NCBI GenBank assembly: GCA_020638835.1
Contig: JACKHV010000003.1
Location: 434,001-498,000, forward strand
Direction of reading: 5' to 3'
Origin: Planctomycetota bacterium
GTDB lineage: Bacteria; Planctomycetota; UBA1135; GCA-002686595
DNA length: 64,000 nt
The notes under the pieces: generated by a model
What the model saw: the letters and a program-made list of their open reading frames with translations, nothing else
Told to the model about the DNA's origin: nothing
The model's database searches: none
Position numbers and translations under genes: made by a program
In this document: piece after piece, positions 8,435 to 16,532 of the stretch
How positions within the stretch are numbered: the first letter of the stretch is position 1
Layout of the letters: each line of letters begins with the position of its first letter

Positions 8435-9514
8435 ATCGGACATCGGGAGCCAGTCGCCCCGCTTGCGGGCCGCGTCGAGCGCCTGCGCAACCCCCGCGTC
8501 GGCGGCGTGGCCGCGCTCCAGGCCCCAGGCGGCCGCCTCGCGCACCACCGGCGAGGGGTCCTCGGTCAGCACGCGCAGCAGGGCGTGCCGGCCCTCGTCG
8601 CGCGGGCGGTTTCCCAGCACGATCGCCGCGTTGCGCGCCAGCCCCTCACGGTTCGGCCGGCGCAGGGCCGAGCCCTCGAAGTCGACGGACATCTCGCGCC
8701 GCGGCGCGAGCCAGCTGACGAGGTCGCCCTCCGCGACCTGGCGGTGCGTCCCGAAGCGCTCGGCGAGGTCCGGCGCCTTGCGGCCGAAGGGGCAGACCTC
8801 CGAGCACAGATCGCAGCCGAACACCCAGTCGCCGATCGGCTCGCGAAGGGCCGCCGGGATCGCGCCGCGGTGCTCGATGGTCAGGTAGCTGATGCAGTCC
8901 GGCGCGTGCACCAGGCCCGGCTCGCGGATCGCGTCGGTGGGGCAGACGTCGAGGCAGGCCGTGCAGGTGCCGCAGGAGCCGGCGGCGGGCCCTTCCGTCG
9001 GCTCGAGTTCCTCCCCGAGGATCAGCTCGCCGAGGAAGAACCAGGGGCCGAAGCGTGGGTGCAGCAGGTTCGCCGCCTTCGAGAGGAAGCCGAGCCCCGC
9101 CGCGGCGGCGTGCGAGCGCTCGAGCAGGGGGCCGGCGTCGGTGATCCCGCGCCAGGGCCCCGCCAGCCCGGCCTCCTCCAACCGACGAGCGAGCTTCTTG
9201 AGCCGCTTGCCGATCCAGTTGTGGTAGTCGCGGCCGGCAGCGTAGCGCGCGACGCGGCCACCCCCGGCGAGCTCGACCGCCGCCCGCGAGTGCCCGACGC
9301 CCACGACGAGCAGACTCATGCCGCCGGGGAGGATCCGGCGGGGGTCCCGGATGCGCTCCGACTGCCGCTCGAGCCAGTCCATCCCGGCGCCGTGGCCGGC
9401 GGCCAGCCAGGCCTCGAAGCGCGCTGCGTCCGGCGGCGGCTCCAGGGCAGCGATGCCGGCGAGGTCGAAGCCCAATTCGCGGGCGATCTCGAGAGCGATA
9501 GCGCGTCGGTCCAT
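8426..9514 (-). CDS. queG: Epoxyqueuosine reductase
   Basis: QueG is the cobalamin-dependent iron-sulfur enzyme that reduces epoxyqueuosine in tRNA to queuosine, the step after QueA. The ferredoxin-like part shows two 4Fe-4S cluster motifs, CGTCTACLDVCPTDAI and CDLCSEVCPFGRK. The N-terminal part carries the typical AGMDWLERQSERIRDPRRILPG and YAAGRDYHNWIGKRL. The C-terminus has short HEAT repeats (ILGNRPRDEGRHALLRVL region). The start at 9514 (MDRRAIALEIARELGF) matches the family N-terminus; an upstream in-frame ATG at 9592 adds an unrelated stretch. The stop lies in the right arm of the inverted repeat at 8411-8434. Confidence 0.93.
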   Translation of the reverse strand: MDRRAIALEIARELGFDLAGIAALEPPPDAARFEAWLAAGHGAGMDWLERQSERIRDPRRILPGGMSLLVVGVGHSRAAVELAGGGRVARYAAGRDYHNWIGKRLKKLARRLEEAGLAGPWRGITDAGPLLERSHAAAAGLGFLSKAANLLHPRFGPWFFLGELILGEELEPTEGPAAGSCGTCTACLDVCPTDAIREPGLVHAPDCISYLTIEHRGAIPAALREPIGDWVFGCDLCSEVCPFGRKAPDLAERFGTHRQVAEGDLVSWLAPRREMSVDFEGSALRRPNREGLARNAAIVLGNRPRDEGRHALLRVLTEDPSPVVREAAAWGLERGHAADAGVAQALDAARKRGDWLPMSDRN

Positions 9515-9786
9515 CCGGTGTCCTCGTGCCGCGCTATCATCCAGGAGGCCGCCGTGGACGTCGCCGCGGCAACTCGAACTTTTTGCAGACATCCAGGGAA
9601 CCTGCTAAGCCCGCGAGCGGTCGGCACTTGCGCCTTCCTGGGGGAGGTCCCCGCGGGGCCTCTGCACGAGCTGGGTTCCGGAACGGTTACTGCTGCCACA
9701 AGGCAGTCTAGAATGGCCTTCGACGGGGGTCCCTGGTGGGCCTTCGCGCCCTTCCGCCCCGCCTCTGAACCCGAACCCGCCGCTCG

Positions 9787-10698
9787 ATGCAAGCGACCGA
9801 CCCCTTCCACTCCGGCCCTTCGCTCCTCGCCGAGGGCGGAGTGCCGCGCTTGAAGGAACGGCTGGCCGAGATGCGGCCGGAGATCGGGCGCGAGGAGTGG
9901 AAGCGGATTCAGGAATTGGTCGCCGATCCCGAGCGCGACCACGAGTCGATCCGCGACTCCGTCTCGACGCGGCTGATGGAGGTCTTCAAGGGCGCCCGCG
10001 CGCGCCAGGAAGAATGCCGCGGCGCCTTCGGCCTGCTCTACGAGCTGAACGGCCAACACCTCCTGACCCAGGTCGCCGCCCGCCTGCGCCGCTACTCGAG
10101 CAAGGCCGACCCGCGCGACGTCCTGCAAGAAGTCTTCTTCAACGTCTACCGCTACCCGCACCGCTTCAACTCGGCGCGTGAAGACGCCTTCCGCGTCTGG
10201 TCGGCGATGATCGTACGCAACACGGTGCTCAAGCACCTGCGCTCGCTCTCGCGCGGCGGCCGCAACGAGCTGAACTTCGAAGACGTCCCCGAACAATCCT
10301 CCGGCGAGAACGACAGCCCGGTCGCCGGCGCGATCGAGACGGAGAGCCGCGACGAGTGCGCGCGCGTCTTCGTCACCTACCTCCAGCTGTACCTGCAGTT
10401 CTACTCGATGCTCTCGGAACGAGAGCGCCGCGCGTTGCACCTCGTCGAAGTCGACGAGCAGAGCTACCGCCAGGCTTCCGAGGAACTCGGCATCAAGCTG
10501 GAGAACCTCAAGATGGTCATCTTCCGCGCACGCCGAAAGATCCACCGCTCCATGCGGCGGGTCTTCGAGGGTCTCTCGCCCGACTGCCGTCCGGCGCGCG
10601 ATCCGCGCTCGCGGGAGACTTCGCTGGAATCGACCGAGTCGACGCTCACCGAACGCGGCAGCTCCAAGGCTGCGCGTGCTTCGGAGGGAGGTGCCTGA
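9787..10698 (+). CDS. ECF-type RNA polymerase sigma factor
   Basis: A 303-residue sigma-70 family protein. Region 2 is visible around residues 85-150 (DPRDVLQEVFFNVYRYPHRF, followed by RVWSAMIVRNTVLKHLRSL) and region 4 around 205-260 (LSERERRALHLVEVDEQSYRQAS, then an HTH KLENLKMVIFRARRKI). An N-terminal extension of about 70 residues and a Ser/Glu-rich tail are longer than in minimal ECF factors. Its TGA overlaps the ATG of the zinc-finger/TPR gene (TGATG), as expected for a sigma/anti-sigma pair. Confidence 0.88.
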   Translation: MQATDPFHSGPSLLAEGGVPRLKERLAEMRPEIGREEWKRIQELVADPERDHESIRDSVSTRLMEVFKGARARQEECRGAFGLLYELNGQHLLTQVAARLRRYSSKADPRDVLQEVFFNVYRYPHRFNSAREDAFRVWSAMIVRNTVLKHLRSLSRGGRNELNFEDVPEQSSGENDSPVAGAIETESRDECARVFVTYLQLYLQFYSMLSERERRALHLVEVDEQSYRQASEELGIKLENLKMVIFRARRKIHRSMRRVFEGLSPDCRPARDPRSRETSLESTESTLTERGSSKAARASEGGA

Positions 10699-11738
10699 TG
10701 GGATCCATGAGTTGGCCCCTGGAATCCGACGCGCATGCCCATTTCCAGATGGACCTGTCGTGCATGTTGGACGGGGAACTGGACGAAGCGGCTGCCGCGC
10801 GCGCGATGCTCCACATCGAAGAGTGCGGCAAGTGCCGACACTTCTTCGACGACATCCGCCTGCAGGTCCGCGCCCACCGCGACGCGCTCGATCCCGACCG
10901 CCTCTTCGCCCGCGTGTCGATGCTCACCGGCGCCGACCTGCGTGAAGAAGCGGAGCACATCGACCTCGTCCACCGCCTCGCCACGGTCTTCTACCAGCTC
11001 GGCAAGGCCTACGTGCTCTCCGCGATCGACCCCGACTTCCGCACGCGCGTCTTCGAGGACGCGGTGAAGATCGACGACGTCCAGACCAAGGGTCGCGGCT
11101 TCGTCGACGGCGTGGTGATGGCCGGCAACGGCCGCGCCGGCGGCGTCGACTGGGCCGAAGCGCGCCACATGCTCAACGGTCGCCTCGCCAAGATCGAGTC
11201 GCCGCTCGAGAAGGGCCGCCGTCTGCTCGAAGAAGCCGTCCAGGCCGATCCGAACCACGAAGAGTCCGCGCTCTACCTCGCCTTCCTGCACTCGCACGAA
11301 GGCCGCACGCTGAAGGCCGCGGACGAGTACCGCCGCATCTTCGACAGCGCGCTCTCGGAAGAGAACCGCGGTCACGCCGCGATGCAGCTCGGCCGCTTGT
11401 ACGCGGGGGAAGGCGACTACCGCCGCGCCCTCGTCTGCTTCCGCTGGATCTCGATCAGCGGACTCTCGCGCGTCGACGAGCGCTTCTTCGGAGCGCACTT
11501 CAACGCGGGCAAGTGCTACACGATGCTCGGCCAGAAGGACCGCGCGCTGATCGCCTTCCGCGCGCTCCTGGACGAGCACCCCTCGCGCATCTCCGAAGTG
11601 GCTCGCCTCTTCGCCGGTGCGACCAAGCTGCAGCAGGCGATCGAATCCATTCCCGGCTTCCTCGAGGAACTCGTGCAGCGCTGTCCTGAGCTGTTTCAGG
11701 CGCCCGGGTCCTCCCAATCCGACGCTGAGCTTCCCTGA
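10698..11738 (+). CDS. Putative anti-sigma factor: zinc finger (zf-HC2) fused to TPRs
   Basis: The start is the ATG at 10698, overlapping the sigma factor stop. Residues 18-60 of 346 contain the anti-sigma zinc-binding motif HIEECGKC (HxxxCxxC) in the usual context (CMLDGELDEAAAARAMLHIE). The remainder has TPR-like helical pairs (GRRLLEEAVQADPNHEESALYLAFL, HAAMQLGRLYAGEGDYRRAL, FNAGKCYTMLGQKDRALIAF). No transmembrane segment is evident, so this looks like a cytosolic regulator that binds the neighbouring sigma factor, with the TPR part possibly sensing a partner. The pairing comes from the coupling and zinc motif. Confidence 0.8.
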   Translation: MGSMSWPLESDAHAHFQMDLSCMLDGELDEAAAARAMLHIEECGKCRHFFDDIRLQVRAHRDALDPDRLFARVSMLTGADLREEAEHIDLVHRLATVFYQLGKAYVLSAIDPDFRTRVFEDAVKIDDVQTKGRGFVDGVVMAGNGRAGGVDWAEARHMLNGRLAKIESPLEKGRRLLEEAVQADPNHEESALYLAFLHSHEGRTLKAADEYRRIFDSALSEENRGHAAMQLGRLYAGEGDYRRALVCFRWISISGLSRVDERFFGAHFNAGKCYTMLGQKDRALIAFRALLDEHPSRISEVARLFAGATKLQQAIESIPGFLEELVQRCPELFQAPGSSQSDAELP

Positions 11739-11770
11739 GCTCGGACCGAGGACGCCCTAGGAGCTTCAAG

Positions 11771-12523
11771 ATGAACTCTCTCACTCGCACGACCATCGCG
11801 CACGGCAGCATCCTCGGGGTGCTGCTCGTGGCAGGCGCCTTGTCGTTGACCGTCCCCGCCGATGCCGCCGACGGCTCGCGCGACGATCAACGCATCGAGG
11901 CCTCCGCGCCGGACGACGAACTGGTCGGAACGCTTCCGATCTTCGATCCCGACAGCGGCATGCCGCTGCCCGGCGAACCCGAAGACCCCGCGGCCGAGCC
12001 CGACGAAGATCCGGAAGATCCCGCGGTTCCCGACCCCGCCCCCGGTGGCGGCGGACTGCTCGGTCCCGACCTCCCCGACGTGGTGGGGGCGCCGCGCCTC
12101 TTCCTCTACGGACCGTTCAACCTGCTCGCGCTGAACTACGACGCCTTCGACCCGCAGCACACGGGGACCTTCCACACCGACCTGACGAACCCGGCGAACG
12201 CGTACCTCGTGTTCAGCGGCTCCGCCGGCTTCACGGTGCCCACGGACTTCTTCACGATCGACGGCATCCAGACTGGCCTGCTGATCGGCACTGACGAACT
12301 CGAGCCCGTCTTGGGCTGCGTCAGCTACCTCGGACAGATGTCGAAGCCGCTGCTCCTCGAGAGCGGATCGAAGAAAGACTTCCCGGTCGCCGAGCTCTCC
12401 GAGTACGGCTTCCTGCTGGACGGGGTCAACCTGTTCACGCGCAGCACGATCAACGGACGAGGCGTCATGACCGCCAAGAGCGGCACGGGTGACGTGGTCC
12501 AGATCAGCTACCGGAAGCTCTAG
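11771..12523 (+). CDS. Exported protein of unknown function
   Basis: A 250-residue protein with a signal peptide (hydrophobic LGVLLVAGALSLTV, cleavage likely after ADAA). It is followed by a Pro/Asp/Glu-rich linker (residues 55-95) and a compact C-terminal domain of about 150 residues (FNLLALNYDAFDPQHTGTFH, VFSGSAGFTVPTDFFTIDG). I do not recognise a family. It starts 32 nt after the anti-sigma gene and may be part of the same transcription unit, hence a possible target of that sigma factor. Confidence 0.7.
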   Translation: MNSLTRTTIAHGSILGVLLVAGALSLTVPADAADGSRDDQRIEASAPDDELVGTLPIFDPDSGMPLPGEPEDPAAEPDEDPEDPAVPDPAPGGGGLLGPDLPDVVGAPRLFLYGPFNLLALNYDAFDPQHTGTFHTDLTNPANAYLVFSGSAGFTVPTDFFTIDGIQTGLLIGTDELEPVLGCVSYLGQMSKPLLLESGSKKDFPVAELSEYGFLLDGVNLFTRSTINGRGVMTAKSGTGDVVQISYRKL

Positions 12524-12548
12524 TCGGCTCACGGCCACGCGCACACGG

Positions 12549-12578
12549 ACGCCGCGTTCCCGATCGGGGGCGCGGCGT
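12549..12578 (+). terminator. Terminator after the unknown exported protein
   Basis: ACGCCGCG (12549-12556) pairs with CGCGGCGT (12571-12578) and is followed by TCTTCGTTC; 25 nt downstream of the stop codon. Confidence 0.65.
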
Positions 12579-12697
12579 TCTTCGTTCGGTCAGGCTGCAT
12601 CCGTCGGTCCGGCGGCATCGATGCAGGTGTGTGAAGCGCAGGCCGCGGGCCCGCGTTCCAACGCACTCCACACTCAGGACCACCGGAAGGACTCCAC

Positions 12698-13633
12698 ATG
12701 AAGACGCTCCTGCTCCTCTCGATCTTCGCGCTCGGCGGCCTCGCCACTGCGCTGCCCGGCGACTGCCAGAAGCAATCCTCCTGCACGGCGACGACCGCTG
12801 CTGCGGAAGGGAAGACGATCATCGATACGGCCGTCGCGGCCGGGAACTTCGGGACGCTCGCGACCGCACTCGACGCTGCCGGTCTCATCGAGACGCTGAA
12901 GGGCAAGGGCCCGTTCACCGTGTTCGCCCCGACGGACGAGGCCTTCGCGCAACTGCCCGAAGGAACGGTCGAGACGCTGCTGAGGCCCGAGAACAAGGCC
13001 CTCCTGACCTCGATTCTCACCTTCCACGTCGTCCCGGGTGACGTCATCGCTGAGGAGGTCGTGAAGCTCTCGCACGCCGTCACCGTGAACGGTCAGCGCG
13101 TCGACATCCGCTTCGACGATAAGGCGAAGGAAGTTCGCATCAACGGCGCGAAGGTCACGACCGCGGACATCCGCTGCAGCAACGGAACGATCCACGTCAT
13201 CGACAAGGTGATCATGCCCAGCACCAAGAACCTGGTCGAGACGGCCATCCAGGCGGGGGGCTTCGACTCACTCGCCACCGCCGTGCGCGCCGCCGGTCTC
13301 GCGGAGGCCCTGACCGGCGAACAACCGCTGACGGTCTTCGCGCCGACGGACGAGGCCTTCGCGCAGTTGCCCGAGGGCACGGTCGAGGCGCTGCTCGAGC
13401 CCGAGAACCGCGACAAGCTCGTGGCCATCCTCCAGCACCACGTCGTGGCCGGGCGCGTCTTCTCCGACCAGGCTCTGAAGGCGGGCGAGGCGGTGACCCT
13501 CCAGGGCGGCCGGCTCAGCATCGGTCTGGAAGAAGGTGTCGCGTACGTCAATGGCGCGAAGCTCGTCGCGACCGACGTGCAGGCCTCCAACGGCGTGATC
13601 CATGTGATCGACCGCGTGCTCCTGCCCGAGTGA
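12698..13633 (+). CDS. Exported protein with two fasciclin (FAS1) domains
   Basis: The 311 residues comprise a signal peptide (LLLLSIFALGGLATA), then two FAS1 domains at about 40-165 and 175-305. Each domain has the H1/H2 signature blocks: GPFTVFAPTDEAFAQLPEGT and FHVVPG ... VHVIDKVIMP in the first; QPLTVFAPTDEAFAQLPEGT and HHVVAG ... IHVIDRVLLPE in the second. FAS1 domains mediate adhesion at the cell surface. The near-identity of parts of the two domains suggests a recent internal duplication. A signal-peptide Cys is present but not in a lipobox. Confidence 0.92.
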   Translation: MKTLLLLSIFALGGLATALPGDCQKQSSCTATTAAAEGKTIIDTAVAAGNFGTLATALDAAGLIETLKGKGPFTVFAPTDEAFAQLPEGTVETLLRPENKALLTSILTFHVVPGDVIAEEVVKLSHAVTVNGQRVDIRFDDKAKEVRINGAKVTTADIRCSNGTIHVIDKVIMPSTKNLVETAIQAGGFDSLATAVRAAGLAEALTGEQPLTVFAPTDEAFAQLPEGTVEALLEPENRDKLVAILQHHVVAGRVFSDQALKAGEAVTLQGGRLSIGLEEGVAYVNGAKLVATDVQASNGVIHVIDRVLLPE

Positions 13634-13649
13634 CCTGCGGCCTAGTAGA

Positions 13650-13696
13650 GCGTCGAGGAGCAACTGGCCCGCGACGCGCCGGATGCTCCTCGCGCT
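13650..13696 (+). terminator. Imperfect hairpin after the fasciclin gene
   Basis: CGAGGAGCA (13654-13662) pairs with TGCTCCTCG (13684-13692), extended by a few imperfect pairs; located 20 nt past the stop codon. No T-run. Confidence 0.4.
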
Positions 13697-13789
13697 TCGA
13701 TGCTCGGCGCGACAGCTTTCCGCCGGGCGTAGGTCGAACCCGGCGCGCTATGATCGCCGGCTGCCCATTCGAAACCCGAAGACACTGCC

Positions 13790-14788
13790 ATGCGCAACAA
13801 GCTGCTCTCCCTCGTGTCCCTGTGCCTGCTCGTCGCCGCCGCCTTCGCCGTCGTGCAGCCCGACGACGCTTTGCCCTCCTGGAGAGACGGTGACGCGCGC
13901 GACGCGATCGTCGATTTCGTGCAGCGCGTCACGAAGGTGGGCGGCGACGAGTTCGTTCCGCCGGCCGAGCGCATCGCCGTCTTCGACAACGACGGCACGC
14001 TGTGGGCCGAGCAGCCGCTCTACTTCCAGGCGCTCTACATCTTCGACCGCGTGGCGGAGCTGGCTCCCGAGCATCCCGAGTGGAAGACGACCGAGCCCTT
14101 CGCTTCGATCCTGAAGGGCGACGTGAAGGCGGCGCTCGCCGGCGGCGAGGAAGCGTTGCTCGAGCTGATGGCCGCCACGCACGGCGGGATCTCGACCGAG
14201 GACTTCTCCGACTCGGTGCGCAGCTGGCTCGAGGAGGCGCGGCACCCGAAGACCGGCAAGCGCTTCGATGAGATGGTCTACCAGCCGATGCTCGAGGTGC
14301 TCGAATACCTGCGCGCGAACGGCTTCAAGACCTTCATCATCTCGGGCGGCGGGATCGACTTCATGCGAGTCTTCGCCGAGGAGGTCTACGGCATCCCGCC
14401 GGAGCAGGTCTTCGGCAGCAGCGTCGCTGCCGAGTACAAGCTGGTCGACGGCGTCCCGACGATCGTGAAGCTCCCGAAGCTGCACTTCTTCGACGACAAG
14501 GAGGGCAAGCCGGTCGGCGTGCACATGCACATCGGCCGTCGCCCGATCGCCGCCTTCGGCAACTCCGACGGCGACTTCCAGATGCTCGAGTGGACCACGG
14601 CGGGACCCGGCGCGCGGCTCGGGCTCTACGTGCACCACGACGACGCCGAGCGCGAGTGGGCCTACGACCGCGAGTCGCACATCGGAAAGCTGGCGCGCGG
14701 GCTCGACGAAGCCGAGTCGCGCGGCTGGACCCTCGTCAGCATGAAGGACGACTGGAAGCGGATCTTCCCCTTCGACGAGCCGCGCTGA
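13790..14788 (+). CDS. Exported HAD-superfamily phosphatase
   Basis: A 332-residue HAD hydrolase with a signal peptide (LLSLVSLCLLVAAAFAVV). HAD motif I is IAVFDNDGTLW (around residue 64), motif II is FIISGGGIDF (about 182) and motifs III/IV are in RRPIAAFGNSDGDFQM (about 252). It resembles the phosphoserine-phosphatase-like exported acid phosphatases, so hydrolysis of phosphate monoesters outside the cytoplasm is a fair expectation; the substrate is unknown. It ends at the base before the last base of the convergent sulfatase gene, leaving no spacer. Confidence 0.85.
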   Translation: MRNKLLSLVSLCLLVAAAFAVVQPDDALPSWRDGDARDAIVDFVQRVTKVGGDEFVPPAERIAVFDNDGTLWAEQPLYFQALYIFDRVAELAPEHPEWKTTEPFASILKGDVKAALAGGEEALLELMAATHGGISTEDFSDSVRSWLEEARHPKTGKRFDEMVYQPMLEVLEYLRANGFKTFIISGGGIDFMRVFAEEVYGIPPEQVFGSSVAAEYKLVDGVPTIVKLPKLHFFDDKEGKPVGVHMHIGRRPIAAFGNSDGDFQMLEWTTAGPGARLGLYVHHDDAEREWAYDRESHIGKLARGLDEAESRGWTLVSMKDDWKRIFPFDEPR

Positions 14789-16432
14789 TCAGTCGTCCCA
14801 GACGCAGCCGTCGATGCACAGGCGGCCCTGGTGCGCCGATCCCGCCTCGTGCGGATCGTCGCCGAGTCCGGTGTAGCCCATCGCCGCCAGCTCGGCGAGG
14901 TCGGCGGAGTCGAGCGCGCTCTCGGCGCCGAGCCAGACCAGCGGCAGGCGGCTGCGCACGGCGTCGAGGCGCGTGCGGAAGGCGTCGAGCGACAGCCTGA
15001 AGTTCCGCGCGCGGTCGTCGTCGACGGTGAAGACCTCGGGCGCTGCCTCGCCGAGGTCGCGCGCCAGGTCGTAGGCTTCGATCCGGCGGTCGTCCGTCCC
15101 GCGCGCGCCGCGCAGGAAGGACCGGTCCGCGTGCCGCAGCGAGAGCTCGCGGCGGGGAGCGCCGGGTCGTTCGAAGTGCAGCAGCTCGGACCAGATCTCG
15201 CGGTCCGCGAAGGGTTCCTCACCGCGCAGCGCGGGGGACAGGTCGGCTCCCGCGGCGCCGGGCATCTGTCCGAGTCCGCACAGTCCGTGCAGCGTGGGGG
15301 CGACGTCCTCGAGGCCGACGCAGACCCCAACCTCGAGGTTCGCGGCGAGCCCCGCCGGCCAGCGCAGGATCCACGGCACGTGCACGGTCTCGACGTGCAG
15401 GTTGTTGCGGTGCGTCTTCGCGCCGTGCTCGAAGAACTCCTCGCCGTGGTCGGAGACGACGGCCACGATCGTGTTGTCGGAGAGCCCGAGCTCGTCGAGT
15501 CGGGCGAACAAGCGGCCGAGCTGGGAGTCGACCCACGCGATCTCGCCGTCGTAGAGCGCGATCAGGTGCGCGAGGTCTTCGGGACTCATGTCGGCCCGCA
15601 CCGGCGAGTCCTTCGAGGTGACGCGCGTGCCGTCGATGTCGCCCGCGTAGTCCGGGTCGAACATGCTGTCGAAGGGCGGAGGCGGCGTGTAGGGATCGTG
15701 CACGTCGAAGAGGTGCAGGAAGGCGAAGAAGGGCTGCTCGCCGCCTTCCGCGCTGACCGACTCGATCCACGCGATGCCGGCGTCGACGACTTCCTCCGAC
15801 GACGGCGTCGTCGGGTCGAAGAGGCGCGGGTAGCGGTCGGCGAGCGCGCGCATCCCGTCGCGGTCACCGGCCTCCTGCAGGCTCTGGAACTCGGCCCAGA
15901 CGGGCTCGTAGGAATAGAAGGTGTGCCCGAGGCGCTCGTAGACCTCGAAGCCCGGCCCGAAGCCGAACTGCGGCTCGAGGTACTTCCAGGTGTAGAAGCC
16001 GGCGGTGCGGTAGCCCTGGCGGGCGAGCAGTTCGGAGAGGAAGTGGCCGCGGCGCTCGACGGGCAGCGCCCCGCCGCTCGGCGCCTGCCGGGTGAACAGC
16101 CGGTCGTCACAGACCCCGTGGCCGCTGACCGGCAGGCCGGTGAGCAGGGTCATGTGGGCCGGGAGGGTCCAGGAGCTGGAGGAGTAGGCGCGCTCGAAGC
16201 GGACGCCGCCCTCGGCCAGCTCGTCCAGGCGGGGGCTCGTGGCGCGCTCGTAGCCGTAGCTCGAGAGGTGGTCCGCCCGCAGGGTGTCCACGCTGATCAG
16301 CAGCACGTTCGGGCGCCGGGGGGCCGCCGCGGCCGATTCCCGCACGCAAGACGCGACGGCGAGCGCCAGACAGGCACACACCGCCACCAGAGGGGCCCAG
16401 AGGCCGGTGGGTCGGGGGTTGGGGGCGTTCAC
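14789..16432 (-). CDS. Sulfatase/alkaline-phosphatase-fold lipoprotein lacking the formylglycine cysteine
   Basis: I choose the GTG at 16432, which gives a lipoprotein leader ending VASC; an ATG at 16534 would add an atypical arginine-rich stretch and overlap the divergent gene. Family motifs: NVLLISVDTLRADHLSSYGY with the first metal-binding Asp, and GLSDNTIVAVVSDHGEEFFE with the second metal site. At the catalytic position the sequence reads SWTLPAHMTLLTG, so the Cys/Ser of true sulfatases (CxPxR) is Thr and the Arg is His. This points to an alkaline-phosphatase-like hydrolase or transferase using Thr rather than a formylglycine sulfatase. The substrate is unknown. Confidence 0.84.
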   Translation of the reverse strand: MNAPNPRPTGLWAPLVAVCACLALAVASCVRESAAAAPRRPNVLLISVDTLRADHLSSYGYERATSPRLDELAEGGVRFERAYSSSSWTLPAHMTLLTGLPVSGHGVCDDRLFTRQAPSGGALPVERRGHFLSELLARQGYRTAGFYTWKYLEPQFGFGPGFEVYERLGHTFYSYEPVWAEFQSLQEAGDRDGMRALADRYPRLFDPTTPSSEEVVDAGIAWIESVSAEGGEQPFFAFLHLFDVHDPYTPPPPFDSMFDPDYAGDIDGTRVTSKDSPVRADMSPEDLAHLIALYDGEIAWVDSQLGRLFARLDELGLSDNTIVAVVSDHGEEFFEHGAKTHRNNLHVETVHVPWILRWPAGLAANLEVGVCVGLEDVAPTLHGLCGLGQMPGAAGADLSPALRGEEPFADREIWSELLHFERPGAPRRELSLRHADRSFLRGARGTDDRRIEAYDLARDLGEAAPEVFTVDDDRARNFRLSLDAFRTRLDAVRSRLPLVWLGAESALDSADLAELAAMGYTGLGDDPHEAGSAHQGRLCIDGCVWDD

Positions 16433-16532
16433 GACGCGGGGACTCAAGCGGCTGGCGCGCGCTCCGATTAACCATACCAGCTCCGCTCGCTCCGGCGGCT
16501 CTCCCCGGCCCCGGAAGCCCGATCCGTGCCTC

